NCBI RefSeq assembly: GCF_014198245.1 | Contig: NZ_JACIHE010000032.1 | Coordinates: 1 to 64,000 of the forward strand | Direction of reading: 5' to 3' | Length of the DNA: 64,000 nucleotides | From: Bradyrhizobium sp. cir1 | Lineage (GTDB): Bacteria > Pseudomonadota > Alphaproteobacteria > Rhizobiales > Xanthobacteraceae | Shown here: positions 7,740 through 18,071 of the stretch, piece after piece | How the letters are laid out: every line of letters starts with the position of its first letter | How positions within the stretch are numbered: position 1 is the stretch's first letter | The notes under the pieces: model-generated | What the model was told of the DNA's origin: nothing | Seen by the model: only the letters and a program-made list of their open reading frames with translations | The model's database searches: none | Position numbers and translations under genes: made by a program

Positions 7740-9374
7740 ATGGCGTGTGCGAAAAACGTTCTCTGGATCATGTGCGACCAGCTTCGCTATGATTATCTCG
7801 GCTGCACCGGCCACCCCACGCTGAAGACGCCCAACATCGACGCCTTGGCGAAGCGCGGCGTGCTCTTTACCAAGGCGTATGTACAGTCACCGATCTGCGG
7901 CCCGTCGCGTATGTCGTTCTACACCGGGCGCTACATGCGCTCGCACGGCTCGCACTGGAACGGCTGGCCGTTGCGTGTCGGCGAGCCCACGCTCGGCGAT
8001 CACCTGAACAAGATCGGCGTGCGCAACGTGCTGGTCGGCAAGACCCACATGGCGCCCGATCTCGAAGGCATGAAGGCGCTCGGCATCCCGCCGGAATCGA
8101 TCATCGGCGTGCATGTCGCCGAATGCGGCTTCGAGCCTTACGAGCGCGATGACGGCCTGCATCCGACCGGACGGCCGCGCCCGAAATACGACGAGTATCT
8201 GCGCCAGAAGGGCTTTGAAGCCACCAATCCCTGGGAGCACTGGGCCAATTCCGGCGCGGCCGAGGATGGTTCGCTGCAGAACGGCTGGCTGCTAGTGCAC
8301 GCCGACAAGGCCGCGCGCGTGCCGGAGGAGCATTCCGAGACGCCCTACATGACGCGGCGCGCGATGGACTTCATCAGCGAGGCCGAGACCGACGGCCGGC
8401 CGTGGTGCCTGCATCTGTCCTACATCAAGCCGCACTGGCCCTATATCGCGCCGGAGCCCTACGCCAGCATGTATTCGACGGATGACATGATCCCGGCGAT
8501 CCGCTCCGAGCGCGAGCGCTCGAGCCCGCATCCGGTGTTTGGCGCTTACATGGACATGCGCTATTCCAAAAACATGGCGCGCGACGATGCCCGCGAGAAG
8601 GTGATCCCGACCTATATGGGCCTGATCACCCAGATCGACGATCAGATGGGCGTGCTGATGAAATTCCTGGAGGAGCGCGATCTCCCGGAGACCACCATGA
8701 TCGTGTTCACCTCCGATCACGGCGATTATCTCGGCGATCATTGGATGGGCGAGAAGGATCTGTTCCACGAACAGTCGGCAAAGATCCCGCTGATCATCAT
8801 CGATCCCTCGAAGGAGGCCGACGCCTCGCGTGGCACGCGCAGCGACGCGCTGGTGGAAGGCATCGATCTCGCACCGACCTTCGTCGACTATTTCGGCGGC
8901 AAGGTGCCGGGCCATATCCTCGAAGGACGCTCGCTGCTGCCGCTGCTGCGCGGCCCGACCCCGCCCGATTGGCGCAAGGTCGCATTCTCCGAATACGACT
9001 ACGCCATGCAGGACGTGCGGCTGAAGCTGAACCAGCCGATCGAGCGCTGCCGCCTGTTCATGGTGTTCGACGGCCGCTGGAAATATATTCACGCCTCCGG
9101 CTTCCGTCCGATGCTGTACGATCTCGAAACCGATCCGCAGGAATATGTCGATCGCGGCGACGACCCTGATTGCGCCGGCGTCATCGCGCGGTTGCAGGCC
9201 GAGCTGTTCGACTGGGCGCTGCATCCCAACGACCACATCACGACGCCGCGCGAGAAGATCGCGGCCTATGCCGACAACCAACTGCAGGTGAAGGGCGGGG
9301 TCTTGATCGGCATCTGGGACGAGAAAGAGTTCACCGCGATCAAGGACGGCATCGCGCAACGGGCGAAGATGTGA
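7740..9374 (+). CDS. sulfatase-family hydrolase, phosphonate monoester hydrolase-like
   Basis: A 544-residue alkaline-phosphatase-superfamily enzyme. The metal-binding start NVLWIMCDQLRYDYLG is followed by the sulfatase signature CGPSRMSFYTGR, in which Cys53 is the residue converted to formylglycine. A second metal site is TSDHGDYLGDH near 322-332. The overall length and MCDQLRxDYLG opening resemble rhizobial phosphonate monoester hydrolases/phosphodiesterases more than classical arylsulfatases. No signal peptide is seen, so it is cytoplasmic. A formylglycine-generating enzyme is not encoded nearby. A repeat follows the stop. Confidence 0.85.
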   Translation: MACAKNVLWIMCDQLRYDYLGCTGHPTLKTPNIDALAKRGVLFTKAYVQSPICGPSRMSFYTGRYMRSHGSHWNGWPLRVGEPTLGDHLNKIGVRNVLVGKTHMAPDLEGMKALGIPPESIIGVHVAECGFEPYERDDGLHPTGRPRPKYDEYLRQKGFEATNPWEHWANSGAAEDGSLQNGWLLVHADKAARVPEEHSETPYMTRRAMDFISEAETDGRPWCLHLSYIKPHWPYIAPEPYASMYSTDDMIPAIRSERERSSPHPVFGAYMDMRYSKNMARDDAREKVIPTYMGLITQIDDQMGVLMKFLEERDLPETTMIVFTSDHGDYLGDHWMGEKDLFHEQSAKIPLIIIDPSKEADASRGTRSDALVEGIDLAPTFVDYFGGKVPGHILEGRSLLPLLRGPTPPDWRKVAFSEYDYAMQDVRLKLNQPIERCRLFMVFDGRWKYIHASGFRPMLYDLETDPQEYVDRGDDPDCAGVIARLQAELFDWALHPNDHITTPREKIAAYADNQLQVKGGVLIGIWDEKEFTAIKDGIAQRAKM

Positions 9375-9383
9375 GCTTGTCTT

Positions 9384-9552
9384 CGCCTCTCCCCGCCTGC
9401 GGGGAGAGGCCGGATCGCATCGCCAGATGCGATCCGGGTGAGGGGGACTCTCCGCGAGTCCAACTGCCAGCGCTTTTGCGGAGGCAGCCCCTCACCCCAA
9501 CCCTCTCAGAGCGAACGAAGTTCGTCCCGGCCCCGTAAGAACGGGGAGAGGG
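9384..9552. repeat. long interspersed repeat (CCTCTCCCCGC family), copy 1
   Basis: Begins with the CGCCTCTCCCCGCCTGCGGG palindrome region, then GGTGAGGGGGACTCTCC, and ends with CCCCGTAAGAACGGGGAGAGGG. Two further copies lie at 20662-20807 and 45919-46085. It fills the gap between the convergent sulfatase and Bug genes. Confidence 0.8.
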
Positions 9553-9569
9553 AGAAGAGGCAGCTTGCC

Positions 9570-10535
9570 TCAATTCTCGATCTTGTAGCCCGTCGCCTTC
9601 ACGATCGGCTGCCAGAACGCCGTATTCGCGGCGAGTTCTTTCGACAGTCCTTCCGCATCGCTCCCGACCGGGATCAATCCGATCGCCGTGAGCTTCTCCT
9701 TCACCTCCGGCTTGGCGAGTACCGCGCTTGCAGCCGCGCCGAGCTTGCCGGCGAATTCCGGCGGGCTGCCGGCGGGAAGCCACATGCCGTACCAGGCGTC
9801 GGCAACGAGATCGATGCCGCTCTCCTTCAGCGTGGGAACCTCCGGCGCGAAGGGCGAACGCTCCGCGCTCGACACCGCAATGATCTTCACGCCCTTGGCG
9901 CGATGCTGCGGCAGCGCGTCCGCCAGCGTCACGATCCCGAACGAGACATGGCCGCCAATGAGGTCGTTGAGAATGGGTCTGCTGCCGCGATAGGGCACGC
10001 GGCTCAAGGGAATGCCGAGGTCCTTCTCGAGCCTGGAGCCCATGAAATGGGGGATCGTCCCGTTGCTCGGCACGCCGAACGAGGTCTTGTCGGGATGCGC
10101 CTTCAGCCAGGCGACAAATCCCTTGAAATCGGCGGCATCGATCGCCGGGCCGATCACGACCGCGAATTCGAACCGCGCCAGCAGCGACACCGGCACGAAG
10201 TCCTTGGCCGTGTCGAAGCTCGGTGTCGTCTCCACCATCGGCAGCAGGTACATGGTGGGACCTGTCGTTACCAGCACCATGCTGCCGTCGGTGCTGCCGC
10301 CCTTCACCGCCTTGATGCCGATCAGGCCGTCGGCGCCGGTGCGGTTTTCGACCACCATGGTCCGTTGCAGCACCGGCGCGATCTCCTGCGCGATCAGCCG
10401 GCACAGCGTGTCGCCACCGGCTCCGGCTGCGAACGGGAAGATGATTTTCGTCAGCCCGGCCTGCGCGTGCGCCCCGTCCGCCTGCGCCAGCAGCGGCAGG
10501 CCGAGACATCCAGCCATGAAATTGCGGCGATCCAT
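9570..10535 (-). CDS. tripartite tricarboxylate transporter substrate-binding protein (Bug/TctC family)
   Basis: A 321-residue periplasmic binding protein. The signal peptide covers about 1-25 (MDRRNFMAGCLGLPLLAQ...HAQA). The Bug-family pattern follows: KIIFPFAAGAGGDTLCR, VENRTGADGLIG, then VPYRGSRPILNDLIGGHV and an AWYGMWLPAGSP segment. It would deliver a carboxylate to a TctAB membrane complex, but no tctA or tctB is present in the window, so it is an orphan, as is common for this expanded family. The ligand is unknown. The ATG is at 10535. Confidence 0.9.
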   Translation of the reverse strand: MDRRNFMAGCLGLPLLAQADGAHAQAGLTKIIFPFAAGAGGDTLCRLIAQEIAPVLQRTMVVENRTGADGLIGIKAVKGGSTDGSMVLVTTGPTMYLLPMVETTPSFDTAKDFVPVSLLARFEFAVVIGPAIDAADFKGFVAWLKAHPDKTSFGVPSNGTIPHFMGSRLEKDLGIPLSRVPYRGSRPILNDLIGGHVSFGIVTLADALPQHRAKGVKIIAVSSAERSPFAPEVPTLKESGIDLVADAWYGMWLPAGSPPEFAGKLGAAASAVLAKPEVKEKLTAIGLIPVGSDAEGLSKELAANTAFWQPIVKATGYKIEN

Positions 10536-10717
10536 ACGTTTCCTCTTTCAGCCCTTTATCGTTGCCGGCAATTAGAGCCAGACAGGCGTCCCGGACAAGT
10601 GCCGTTTACCATTCAGGCCGCCTTGCGCTGGCCATCGTCCTGCTGCAAAAGCTGGCCTCACCGGCGCCGCCTCTCGCTCCGCCGTCTCCAATGCAGAGCA
10701 GATCGTCCAAGCGCGCC

Positions 10718-11839
10718 ATGGCCAGCCCCGAACTCAGTCAATTCCGCCGCATCGTCGTCAAGGTCGGCTCAGCGCTGCTGGTCGATTCCGACAAGGGCGA
10801 GGTGCGGGCGTCCTGGCTCGCCGCGCTCGCCGACGACATGGCCAAGCTGCACAAGGAAGGGCGCGACGTCCTCGTCGTTTCCTCCGGCTCGATCGCGCTC
10901 GGCCGCAGCCGGCTCAAATTGCCGCGCGGTCCGTTGAAGCTGGAAGAGAGCCAGGCCGCGGCCGCGGTCGGCCAGATCGCACTGGCGCGGATCTGGTCGG
11001 AGGTGCTCGGCGCCCATGGCATCGATGCCGGCCAGATTCTGGTGACGCTCCAGGACACCGAGGAGCGCCGCCGCTATCTCAATGCCCGCTCCACCATCGG
11101 CAAGCTTTTGGAGTGGCGCGCGATCCCCGTGATCAACGAGAACGACACGGTCGCCACCAACGAGATCCGCTACGGCGACAATGATCGCCTCGCCGCGCGC
11201 GTCGCCACCATGGCGAGCGCCGATCTGCTGGTGCTGCTGTCCGACATCGACGGTCTCTACGACGCCCCGCCGAAGAACAACCCGAACGCAAAGCTCATTC
11301 CCGTCGTCGACAGCATCTCCTCGGAGATCGAGGCTGTGGCTGGCGATGCCGAGTCCGAGCTGTCGCGCGGCGGCATGCGCACCAAGGTCGAGGCGGCCAA
11401 GATCGCCACCACCGGCGGCACCCACATGCTGATCGCCTCCGGCAAGATCGAGCATCCCCTGCAAGCGATCGCCGATGGCGGCCGCTGCACCTGGTTCCTG
11501 ACGCCCGCCAATCCCATCACCTCGCGCAAGCGCTGGATTGCGGGCACGCTGGAGCCGAAGGGCACGCTGACGATCGACGCCGGCGCCGTGACCGCGCTGC
11601 GCGCCGGCGCCAGCCTGCTGCCGGCCGGCGTGATCAAGGTCGAGGGCCAGTTCGCCCGCGGCGATGCCGTGATCGTGCGCGGCCCCGACTTTAGCGAGGT
11701 CGGCCGCGGCCTGATCGCCTATGACGCCGAGGTCGCCGAACGGATCAAGGGCCGCTCCTCCCCGGACGTAATGACCATTCTCGGCATCAGCGGCCGCTCC
11801 GAGATGATCCACCGCGACGATCTGGTGGTGGGCGGGTAA
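10718..11839 (+). CDS. proB: glutamate 5-kinase
   Basis: From the ATG at 10718 the protein has 373 residues. An amino-acid kinase domain (RRIVVKVGSALLV near the start, GSIALGR, NENDTVATNEIRYGDNDRLAARVA, then SRGGMRTKVEAAKIA) is followed by a C-terminal PUA domain from about residue 280. It phosphorylates glutamate in the first step of proline synthesis. Longer frames to 10562 or an ATG at 10691 exist but add residues not seen in the family; none of these starts has a strong ribosome-binding site. proA follows after about 200 bp. Confidence 0.95.
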   Translation: MASPELSQFRRIVVKVGSALLVDSDKGEVRASWLAALADDMAKLHKEGRDVLVVSSGSIALGRSRLKLPRGPLKLEESQAAAAVGQIALARIWSEVLGAHGIDAGQILVTLQDTEERRRYLNARSTIGKLLEWRAIPVINENDTVATNEIRYGDNDRLAARVATMASADLLVLLSDIDGLYDAPPKNNPNAKLIPVVDSISSEIEAVAGDAESELSRGGMRTKVEAAKIATTGGTHMLIASGKIEHPLQAIADGGRCTWFLTPANPITSRKRWIAGTLEPKGTLTIDAGAVTALRAGASLLPAGVIKVEGQFARGDAVIVRGPDFSEVGRGLIAYDAEVAERIKGRSSPDVMTILGISGRSEMIHRDDLVVGG

Positions 11840-11850
11840 CCCCTTTGCTC

Positions 11851-11933
11851 CGTCATTCCGGGATGGTCCGAAGGACCAGACCCGGAATCTCGAGATTCCG
11901 GGTTCGGTGCTCGCGCACCGCCCCGGAATGACG
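11851..11933. repeat. REP-like element (GTCATTCCGGG family), copy 1
   Basis: CGTCATTCCGGG at 11851 is mirrored by CCCCGGAATGACG ending at 11933, with internal ATCTCGAGAT and GGTCC...GGACC palindromes. It lies between proB and proA. Confidence 0.85.
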
Positions 11934-12045
11934 GGGGACTGACCTAGCCGGCCGGTGCCCGCCGGGCCCCTGCCATACCCTCACTGCCCTTCGCAAAAGC
12001 GGGATTTCCGTGCTAGGACACCGCCTTAGCAGAAGGTTGACCCCC

Positions 12046-13353
12046 ATGGCCGCCCCCCTCAAAGCCGTTGATGGCAATGCCGATCGGACTAGCGATCTCT
12101 TGGCCCTGATGTCCGATCTCGCCACCCGTGCCCGCGCCGCCGCGCGCGTGCTGGCGCTGGCGCCGCCGGAGCAGAAGAACCGGGCGCTCGAGGCCATGGA
12201 GCGGGCGATCCGCGCCAACGCGGCCGCGATTCTTGCCGCCAATGCCGAGGACGTCGCGGAGGCCCGCGCCTCCGGCAACATGACCTCCTCCTTCATCGAC
12301 CGCCTGACGCTAACGCCGGCGCGGGTCGAAGCGATGGCCGAAGGCATCGGCATCGTGCGCGGCATCGCCGATCCCGTTGGTGTCGTCACCGAGAGCTGGC
12401 AGCGGCCGAACGGCATGACCATCGAGCGCGTGCGCGTGCCGCTCGGCGTCGTCGGCGTGATCTTCGAGAGTCGGCCGAACGTTGCGGCGGATGCCGGCGT
12501 GCTGTGCCTGAAGTCGGGCAATGCCGTGATCCTGCGCGGCGGCTCGGACAGTTTTCGCTCGTGCCGCGCCATCCATGATTGCCTGGTACAGGGCCTGCGC
12601 GAAGCCGGCCTGCCTGAAGCTGCGATCACGCTGGTGCCGACGCGCGACCGCGCGGCGGTCGGCATGATGCTGTCGGGATTGAACGGCGCCATCGACGTGA
12701 TCGTGCCGCGCGGGGGCAAGAGCCTCGTCGCCCGCGTCGAGCAGGAGGCGCGCGTGCCTGTGTTCGCGCATCTCGAAGGCGTCAACCACGTCTATGTCGA
12801 TGCCAGCGCCGACCTCGCCATGGCGAAGTCGATCGTGCTCAACGCCAAGATGCGCCGCACCGGCGTCTGCGGTGCCGCCGAGACGCTGCTGGTCGATCGC
12901 GCGGCTGTTGCGAAGAACCTGAAGCCGCTGGTCGAGATGCTGATCGAGGCCGGCTGCGAAGTGCGCGGTGACGATGCCGTGCAGAGGACCGATGTACGCG
13001 TCAAGCCTGCAAGTGACGAGGATTGGGACACCGAATATCTCGACGCGATCATCGCGGCGAAGGTGGTGGACGGCGTCGACGGCGCGATCGCGCATATCCA
13101 GAATCATGGCTCGCACCACACCGATGCGATCGTGAGCGCGGACGAGCGTGCGGCGAAGAAATTCCTCAGCGAGGTCGATTCCGCGATCGTGCTGCACAAC
13201 GCCTCGACGCAGTTTGCCGATGGCGGCGAGTTCGGCTTCGGCGCCGAGATCGGCATCGCCACCGGTCGTTTCCATGCCCGCGGCCCTGTCGGCGCCGAGC
13301 AACTCACGAGCTTCAAATATCGCGTTCACGGCACCGGGCAGACGCGGCCGTAA
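12046..13353 (+). CDS. proA: glutamate-5-semialdehyde dehydrogenase (gamma-glutamyl phosphate reductase)
   Basis: A 435-residue enzyme of the aldehyde dehydrogenase superfamily. RVPLGVVGVIFESRPNV and ILRGGSDSFRS belong to the nucleotide-binding region, and the active-site Cys lies in RRTGVCGAAETLLVD near residue 274. It reduces gamma-glutamyl phosphate made by ProB to glutamate semialdehyde. The ATG at 12046 is preceded by AGAAGG nine bases upstream. nadD follows after 22 bp, so proA-nadD are probably co-transcribed; a REP separates proA from proB. Confidence 0.96.
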   Translation: MAAPLKAVDGNADRTSDLLALMSDLATRARAAARVLALAPPEQKNRALEAMERAIRANAAAILAANAEDVAEARASGNMTSSFIDRLTLTPARVEAMAEGIGIVRGIADPVGVVTESWQRPNGMTIERVRVPLGVVGVIFESRPNVAADAGVLCLKSGNAVILRGGSDSFRSCRAIHDCLVQGLREAGLPEAAITLVPTRDRAAVGMMLSGLNGAIDVIVPRGGKSLVARVEQEARVPVFAHLEGVNHVYVDASADLAMAKSIVLNAKMRRTGVCGAAETLLVDRAAVAKNLKPLVEMLIEAGCEVRGDDAVQRTDVRVKPASDEDWDTEYLDAIIAAKVVDGVDGAIAHIQNHGSHHTDAIVSADERAAKKFLSEVDSAIVLHNASTQFADGGEFGFGAEIGIATGRFHARGPVGAEQLTSFKYRVHGTGQTRP

Positions 13354-13375
13354 GCAACGTTGCGGGGCGCTGCCA

Positions 13376-14020
13376 TTGAGCAACAAATTCGTCGTGCCGC
13401 GTTTTGTGGCGCAAGCGGTCCCGCCCCACACCGAGGGCATGCGCATCGGCCTGCTCGGCGGCTCGTTCAACCCGCCGCATCAGGCGCATCGCGCGATCAG
13501 CCAGTTCGCGCTCAAGCGATTGCAGCTCGATCGCGTCTGGTGGCTGGTTACTCCCGGCAATCCGCTCAAGGAGAACGGCAATCTGCATGAACTCGGCGCG
13601 CGCATGCAGGCCGCGCGCGATGTCGCCGATGATCCGCGCATCGAGGTGAGCTGTCTCGAATCCGTCATTCGCACCCGCTACACTATCGACACGATCAACA
13701 CCTTGCGCCGCCGCTTCTCCGGCCTGCGCTTTGTCTGGATCATGGGCGCCGACAACCTCGCTCAATTCCACCGTTGGCAGGACTGGCGGCGCATCGCCGG
13801 CCAGGTGCCGATGGCGGTCATCGATCGTCCACCACAGAGTTTTCGCGCCCTCGCCTCGCCCGCCGCCCAAGCGCTATCTCGTTACCGTCTGCCGGAGAGC
13901 AAGGCAGCGCTGCTTGCGGACCAGCCGGCACCGGCCTGGGTGTTCCTGACCGGATTGAAGCTGAATCTGTCCTCGACCGGCCTGCGGAACCCGGACGGGA
14001 GCTGGAAAGGTACGAAGTGA
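13376..14020 (+). CDS. nadD: nicotinate-nucleotide adenylyltransferase
   Basis: A nucleotidyltransferase with GLLGGSFNPPHQAH (the T/HxGH-type phosphate loop) and a late LSSTGLRN (SxxxR-like) motif. It adenylates nicotinate mononucleotide in NAD synthesis. The start is uncertain. The TTG at 13376 gives 214 residues and keeps a VPPHTEGMRIG-type extension seen in related alphaproteobacterial proteins, while the ATG at 13439 gives 193 residues starting at MRIGLLGG. It precedes rsfS and rlmH, the usual nadD-rsfS-rlmH order. Confidence 0.93.
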   Translation: MSNKFVVPRFVAQAVPPHTEGMRIGLLGGSFNPPHQAHRAISQFALKRLQLDRVWWLVTPGNPLKENGNLHELGARMQAARDVADDPRIEVSCLESVIRTRYTIDTINTLRRRFSGLRFVWIMGADNLAQFHRWQDWRRIAGQVPMAVIDRPPQSFRALASPAAQALSRYRLPESKAALLADQPAPAWVFLTGLKLNLSSTGLRNPDGSWKGTK

Positions 14021-14147
14021 GACGGAGTGTGCCGGCGTCGTGGGGACATCGGGCTCTCTGGCATATTGAAACCCTTAACCCCACATGATGTAGTGTCACC
14101 CGTGAGCGCCGGATTCGGTCCTCGCGATACAGTGAAAGGAATGGTCC

Positions 14148-14585
14148 CTGGCCACATCTGTATTGTCCAAGTCTGTTTTACCCAAGGTTGCTAAGCCTAC
14201 GCGTAAAACATCGACCAAAGCTGCGGCCTTGAAGGCGCAACCCGACGCCGACAAGACGCTGAGCCTGATCCTCTCCCGCCTCGAGGATATGAAGGCGGAA
14301 GAGACGGTCACCATCGACCTTCGCGGCAAATCGGCATACTCCGACTACATGATCGTCACGACCGGCCGGGTGAACCGGCACGTCGGTGCGATCGCGGAGA
14401 ACGTGACGAAGGGCCTCAAGGAAACCGGCATCAAGAACATCCATGTCGAGGGCCTGCCCAATTGCGACTGGGTGCTGATCGATTCCGGCGATGTGATCGT
14501 GCACGTGTTCAGACCCGAGGTCCGTGAGTTCTACAATCTCGAGAGATTGTACACGCAGGGCCCAGGGGCGGCGAAGGCGATCTAG
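14148..14585 (+). CDS. rsfS: ribosomal silencing factor RsfS
   Basis: A DUF143/RsfS protein: SLILSRLEDMKAEETVTIDLRGK, SDYMIVTTGRVNRHVGAI, then GDVIVHVFRPEVREFYNLERLY. It binds ribosomal protein L14 and blocks subunit joining in starvation. No in-frame ATG exists near the start. The best Shine-Dalgarno (GAAAGGA, 14134-14140) sits 7 bases before a CTG at 14148, whereas the first conventional start (TTG, 14163) is 22 bases away. I mark the CTG (MATSVLSKS...), 145 residues, as the more likely start; 14163 gives 140 residues. Confidence 0.93.
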   Translation: MATSVLSKSVLPKVAKPTRKTSTKAAALKAQPDADKTLSLILSRLEDMKAEETVTIDLRGKSAYSDYMIVTTGRVNRHVGAIAENVTKGLKETGIKNIHVEGLPNCDWVLIDSGDVIVHVFRPEVREFYNLERLYTQGPGAAKAI

Positions 14586-14595
14586 AGGCTGACGA

Positions 14596-14655
14596 AGCCG
14601 ATTTCGAATCGGCTGACGCGCATGCTAGCGTCGTGCGCGCGCCTTATGCGCGCGA
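14596..14655. other. nested hairpins between rsfS and rlmH
   Basis: AGCCGATTTCGAATCGGCT (14596-14614) is a palindrome. It is followed by GACGC...GCGTC (14615-14632) and a GC-rich stem CGCGCGC...GCGCGCG to about 14654. Three consecutive stems in a 97-bp gap suggest a processing or attenuation site; no T-run follows. Confidence 0.5.
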
Positions 14656-14682
14656 CCTCGAAAACACGACGCTGAAACCATC

Positions 14683-15165
14683 ATGCGTGTTGCTGTCATT
14701 GCGGTGGGCCGGCTGAAGCAGGGCCCCGAACGGGAGCTTGCCGACCGTTATTTCCAGCGGTTCGACGAGGCCGGCCGCAAGCTTGGATTCCGCGAGCTCA
14801 GCATCCACGAAATTCCCGAGAGCCGCGCACGCGACACCGCGACGCGGATGGCCGAGGAGGCCGCGGCGATCTCAGCGCATATCCCCGACAAATCCATCCT
14901 GGTGGCACTGGACGAGCGCGGCCAGAATCTCGACTCCACCGTATTCGCACGGCATCTCGGGCGCTGGCGCGACGAGGGGGCCGGACATACTATCTTCATG
15001 ATCGGAGGGGCGGACGGACTTTCGCCCGAATTGCGCCGTAAGGCCAAGCTCGCGATCGCGTTCGGCTCTGCGACCTGGCCGCACCAAATGGTCCGCGTCA
15101 TGCTTCTGGAACAGCTGTATCGGGCCGCCACCATCCTGGCCGGCCATCCCTATCACCGCGCGTGA
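14683..15165 (+). CDS. rlmH: 23S rRNA (pseudouridine1915-N3)-methyltransferase RlmH
   Basis: A 160-residue SPOUT methyltransferase (former YbeA/DUF163). It has the start MRVAVIAVGRLKQGPE, LDERGQNLDSTVFA, the SAM-binding knot segment FMIGGADGLS, and a C-terminal MVRVMLLEQLYRAATILAGHPYHR that is near-universal in the family. It methylates pseudouridine 1915 in helix 69 of 23S rRNA. It follows rsfS on the same strand, with a murein-hydrolase regulator 21 bp downstream. Confidence 0.97.
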   Translation: MRVAVIAVGRLKQGPERELADRYFQRFDEAGRKLGFRELSIHEIPESRARDTATRMAEEAAAISAHIPDKSILVALDERGQNLDSTVFARHLGRWRDEGAGHTIFMIGGADGLSPELRRKAKLAIAFGSATWPHQMVRVMLLEQLYRAATILAGHPYHRA

Positions 15166-15186
15166 CCCGCGCCACAACGAGCACCT

Positions 15187-16556
15187 TTGCCTAAAGCGAT
15201 GCGAGCGCCCGTCCTCAACCTGCTGATCGCAAGCCTCGCAGGCGCAAACCTCGCAGGCACAAGCCTCGCGCAAGCTCAGACGGCAGCGCCGGCGCCCCAG
15301 ACCGCAGCCGTCTCGCCCGACGCCATCAAGCAGCGCGAGCAGGAGCTGGAAGCTGCGCGCGCGAGGCAGAAGAGCGCGGAGGAAGCGCAAGCCAAGCTGA
15401 AGGCCGAGATCACCGCGCTCGGCCAGGATCGCACCCAGCTCAATCAGCAGCTGATCGACACCGCCGCCAATGTGCGTGCCGTCGAGACCAAGATCGACGA
15501 AGCCGAAGCGCGGCTGAAGACGCTGAACGGCCGCGAGCAGCAGATGCGCTCTTCGCTTGATTCGCGCCGCGCCGACATCGTCGAGGTGCTGGCGGCGCTG
15601 CAGCGCGCCGGCCGGCGCACGCCGCCGGCGTTGCTGGTGCGCCCCGAGGATGCGCTGCAATCGCTGCGCACCGCGATGCTGCTCGGTGCCGTCGTGCCGG
15701 AATTGCGCGGCCGCGCGGAGAAGATCGTGGGCGAGCTCGGCGAGCTCGTGGCCCTGCGCAAGAGCATCGCGAGCGAGCGCGACCAGCTCGCCGCCGACCG
15801 CGACAAGGTCCGGAGCGACCAGACCCGCCTCACCGCCCTGATCGACGAGCGGCAGCGCCAGCAGTCCGCGCGCGAAAAAGACCTCGACGCCGAAAGCTCG
15901 CGCGCGATCGCGCTTTCAAGGCAGGTCGGCGATCTCCAGGGACTGATCACCAAGATGGAGCAGGACCTGCAAAGCGCCGCCAAGGCGGCCGAGAAAGCCG
16001 CCGAGGCCGCAAGGCAGGCCGAGGCCAAGGAGGCCAAACTGGCAGCGGCAAACGCGGCCGCCAGCGCCAAATCAGGCCCCGCCGCTTTCAAGGACCGGTC
16101 CCGGACCACCCCCGCGATCGCCTTCGCCTCGGCCAAGGGCCTCCTGCCGCTTCCGGTTAACGGTAACAAGATCAGGGACTTTGGCGGTTCCGATGGGGTC
16201 GGCGGCGTGCAGAAGGGCATTTCGCTGGCAAGCAAGCCCGGCTCCCAGGTCACGACGCCGTGCGATGGCTGGGTGGTCTATGCCGGCCCGTTCCGCAGCT
16301 ATGGACAACTCTTGATCCTCAACGCCGGGGGCGGGTATCATGTCCTGATCGCCGGGATGGAGCGCATTTCGGTCAACATCGGACAGTTTGTGCTCACGGG
16401 GGAGCCAGTCGCGACCATGGGGTCGACATCTCAAGTCGCCTCCATTCTCGCCACGAACGCGAGTCAACCTGTGCTGTATGTCGAGTTCCGTAAAGACGGC
16501 ACTCCAATCGATCCAGGCCCATGGTGGGCCGCAAATGAAGGCGAGAAGGTTCGCGG

Positions 16557-16560
<4 letters not shown>
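15187..16560 (+). CDS. EnvC-like murein hydrolase activator (degenerate LytM/M23 domain)
   Basis: A 457-residue exported protein: signal peptide to about residue 31 (ending LAQAQ), long coiled coil (about 45-290, rich in Glu/Lys/Ala/Gln), and a C-terminal LytM fold (about 310-450). Metal-ligand positions are lost. The HxxxD site reads QKGIS near 341, the next His reads IAGM, and the HxH site reads LYVEF near 431. By analogy with E. coli EnvC it should activate amidases at the septum rather than cleave peptidoglycan. Start TTG 15187 or ATG 15199. Its stop overlaps the ctpA start (ATGA). Confidence 0.88.
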
Positions 16561-17912
<1,352 letters not shown>

Positions 17913-17949
17913 GTCGGCGAACTAAGTCGACGCGACGCGCGATCTCACG

Positions 17950-17980
17950 AAAAGGGCGGCTCTCGGAAGCCGCCCTTTTT
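17950..17980 (+). terminator. intrinsic terminator after ctpA
   Basis: AAGGGCGGCT (17952-17961) pairs with AGCCGCCCTT (17968-17977), 6-nt loop, followed by TTTTT. It lies 38 bp after the ctpA stop. Confidence 0.92.
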
Positions 17981-18071
17981 GCTTGGAACTCCTGTCGTCC
18001 CCGGCCTATCCCGGCCTGCCGCCGCTTGACCTCGCCGTGGTATCGTCGGGATCAGTGATTCGGGATCGCGC

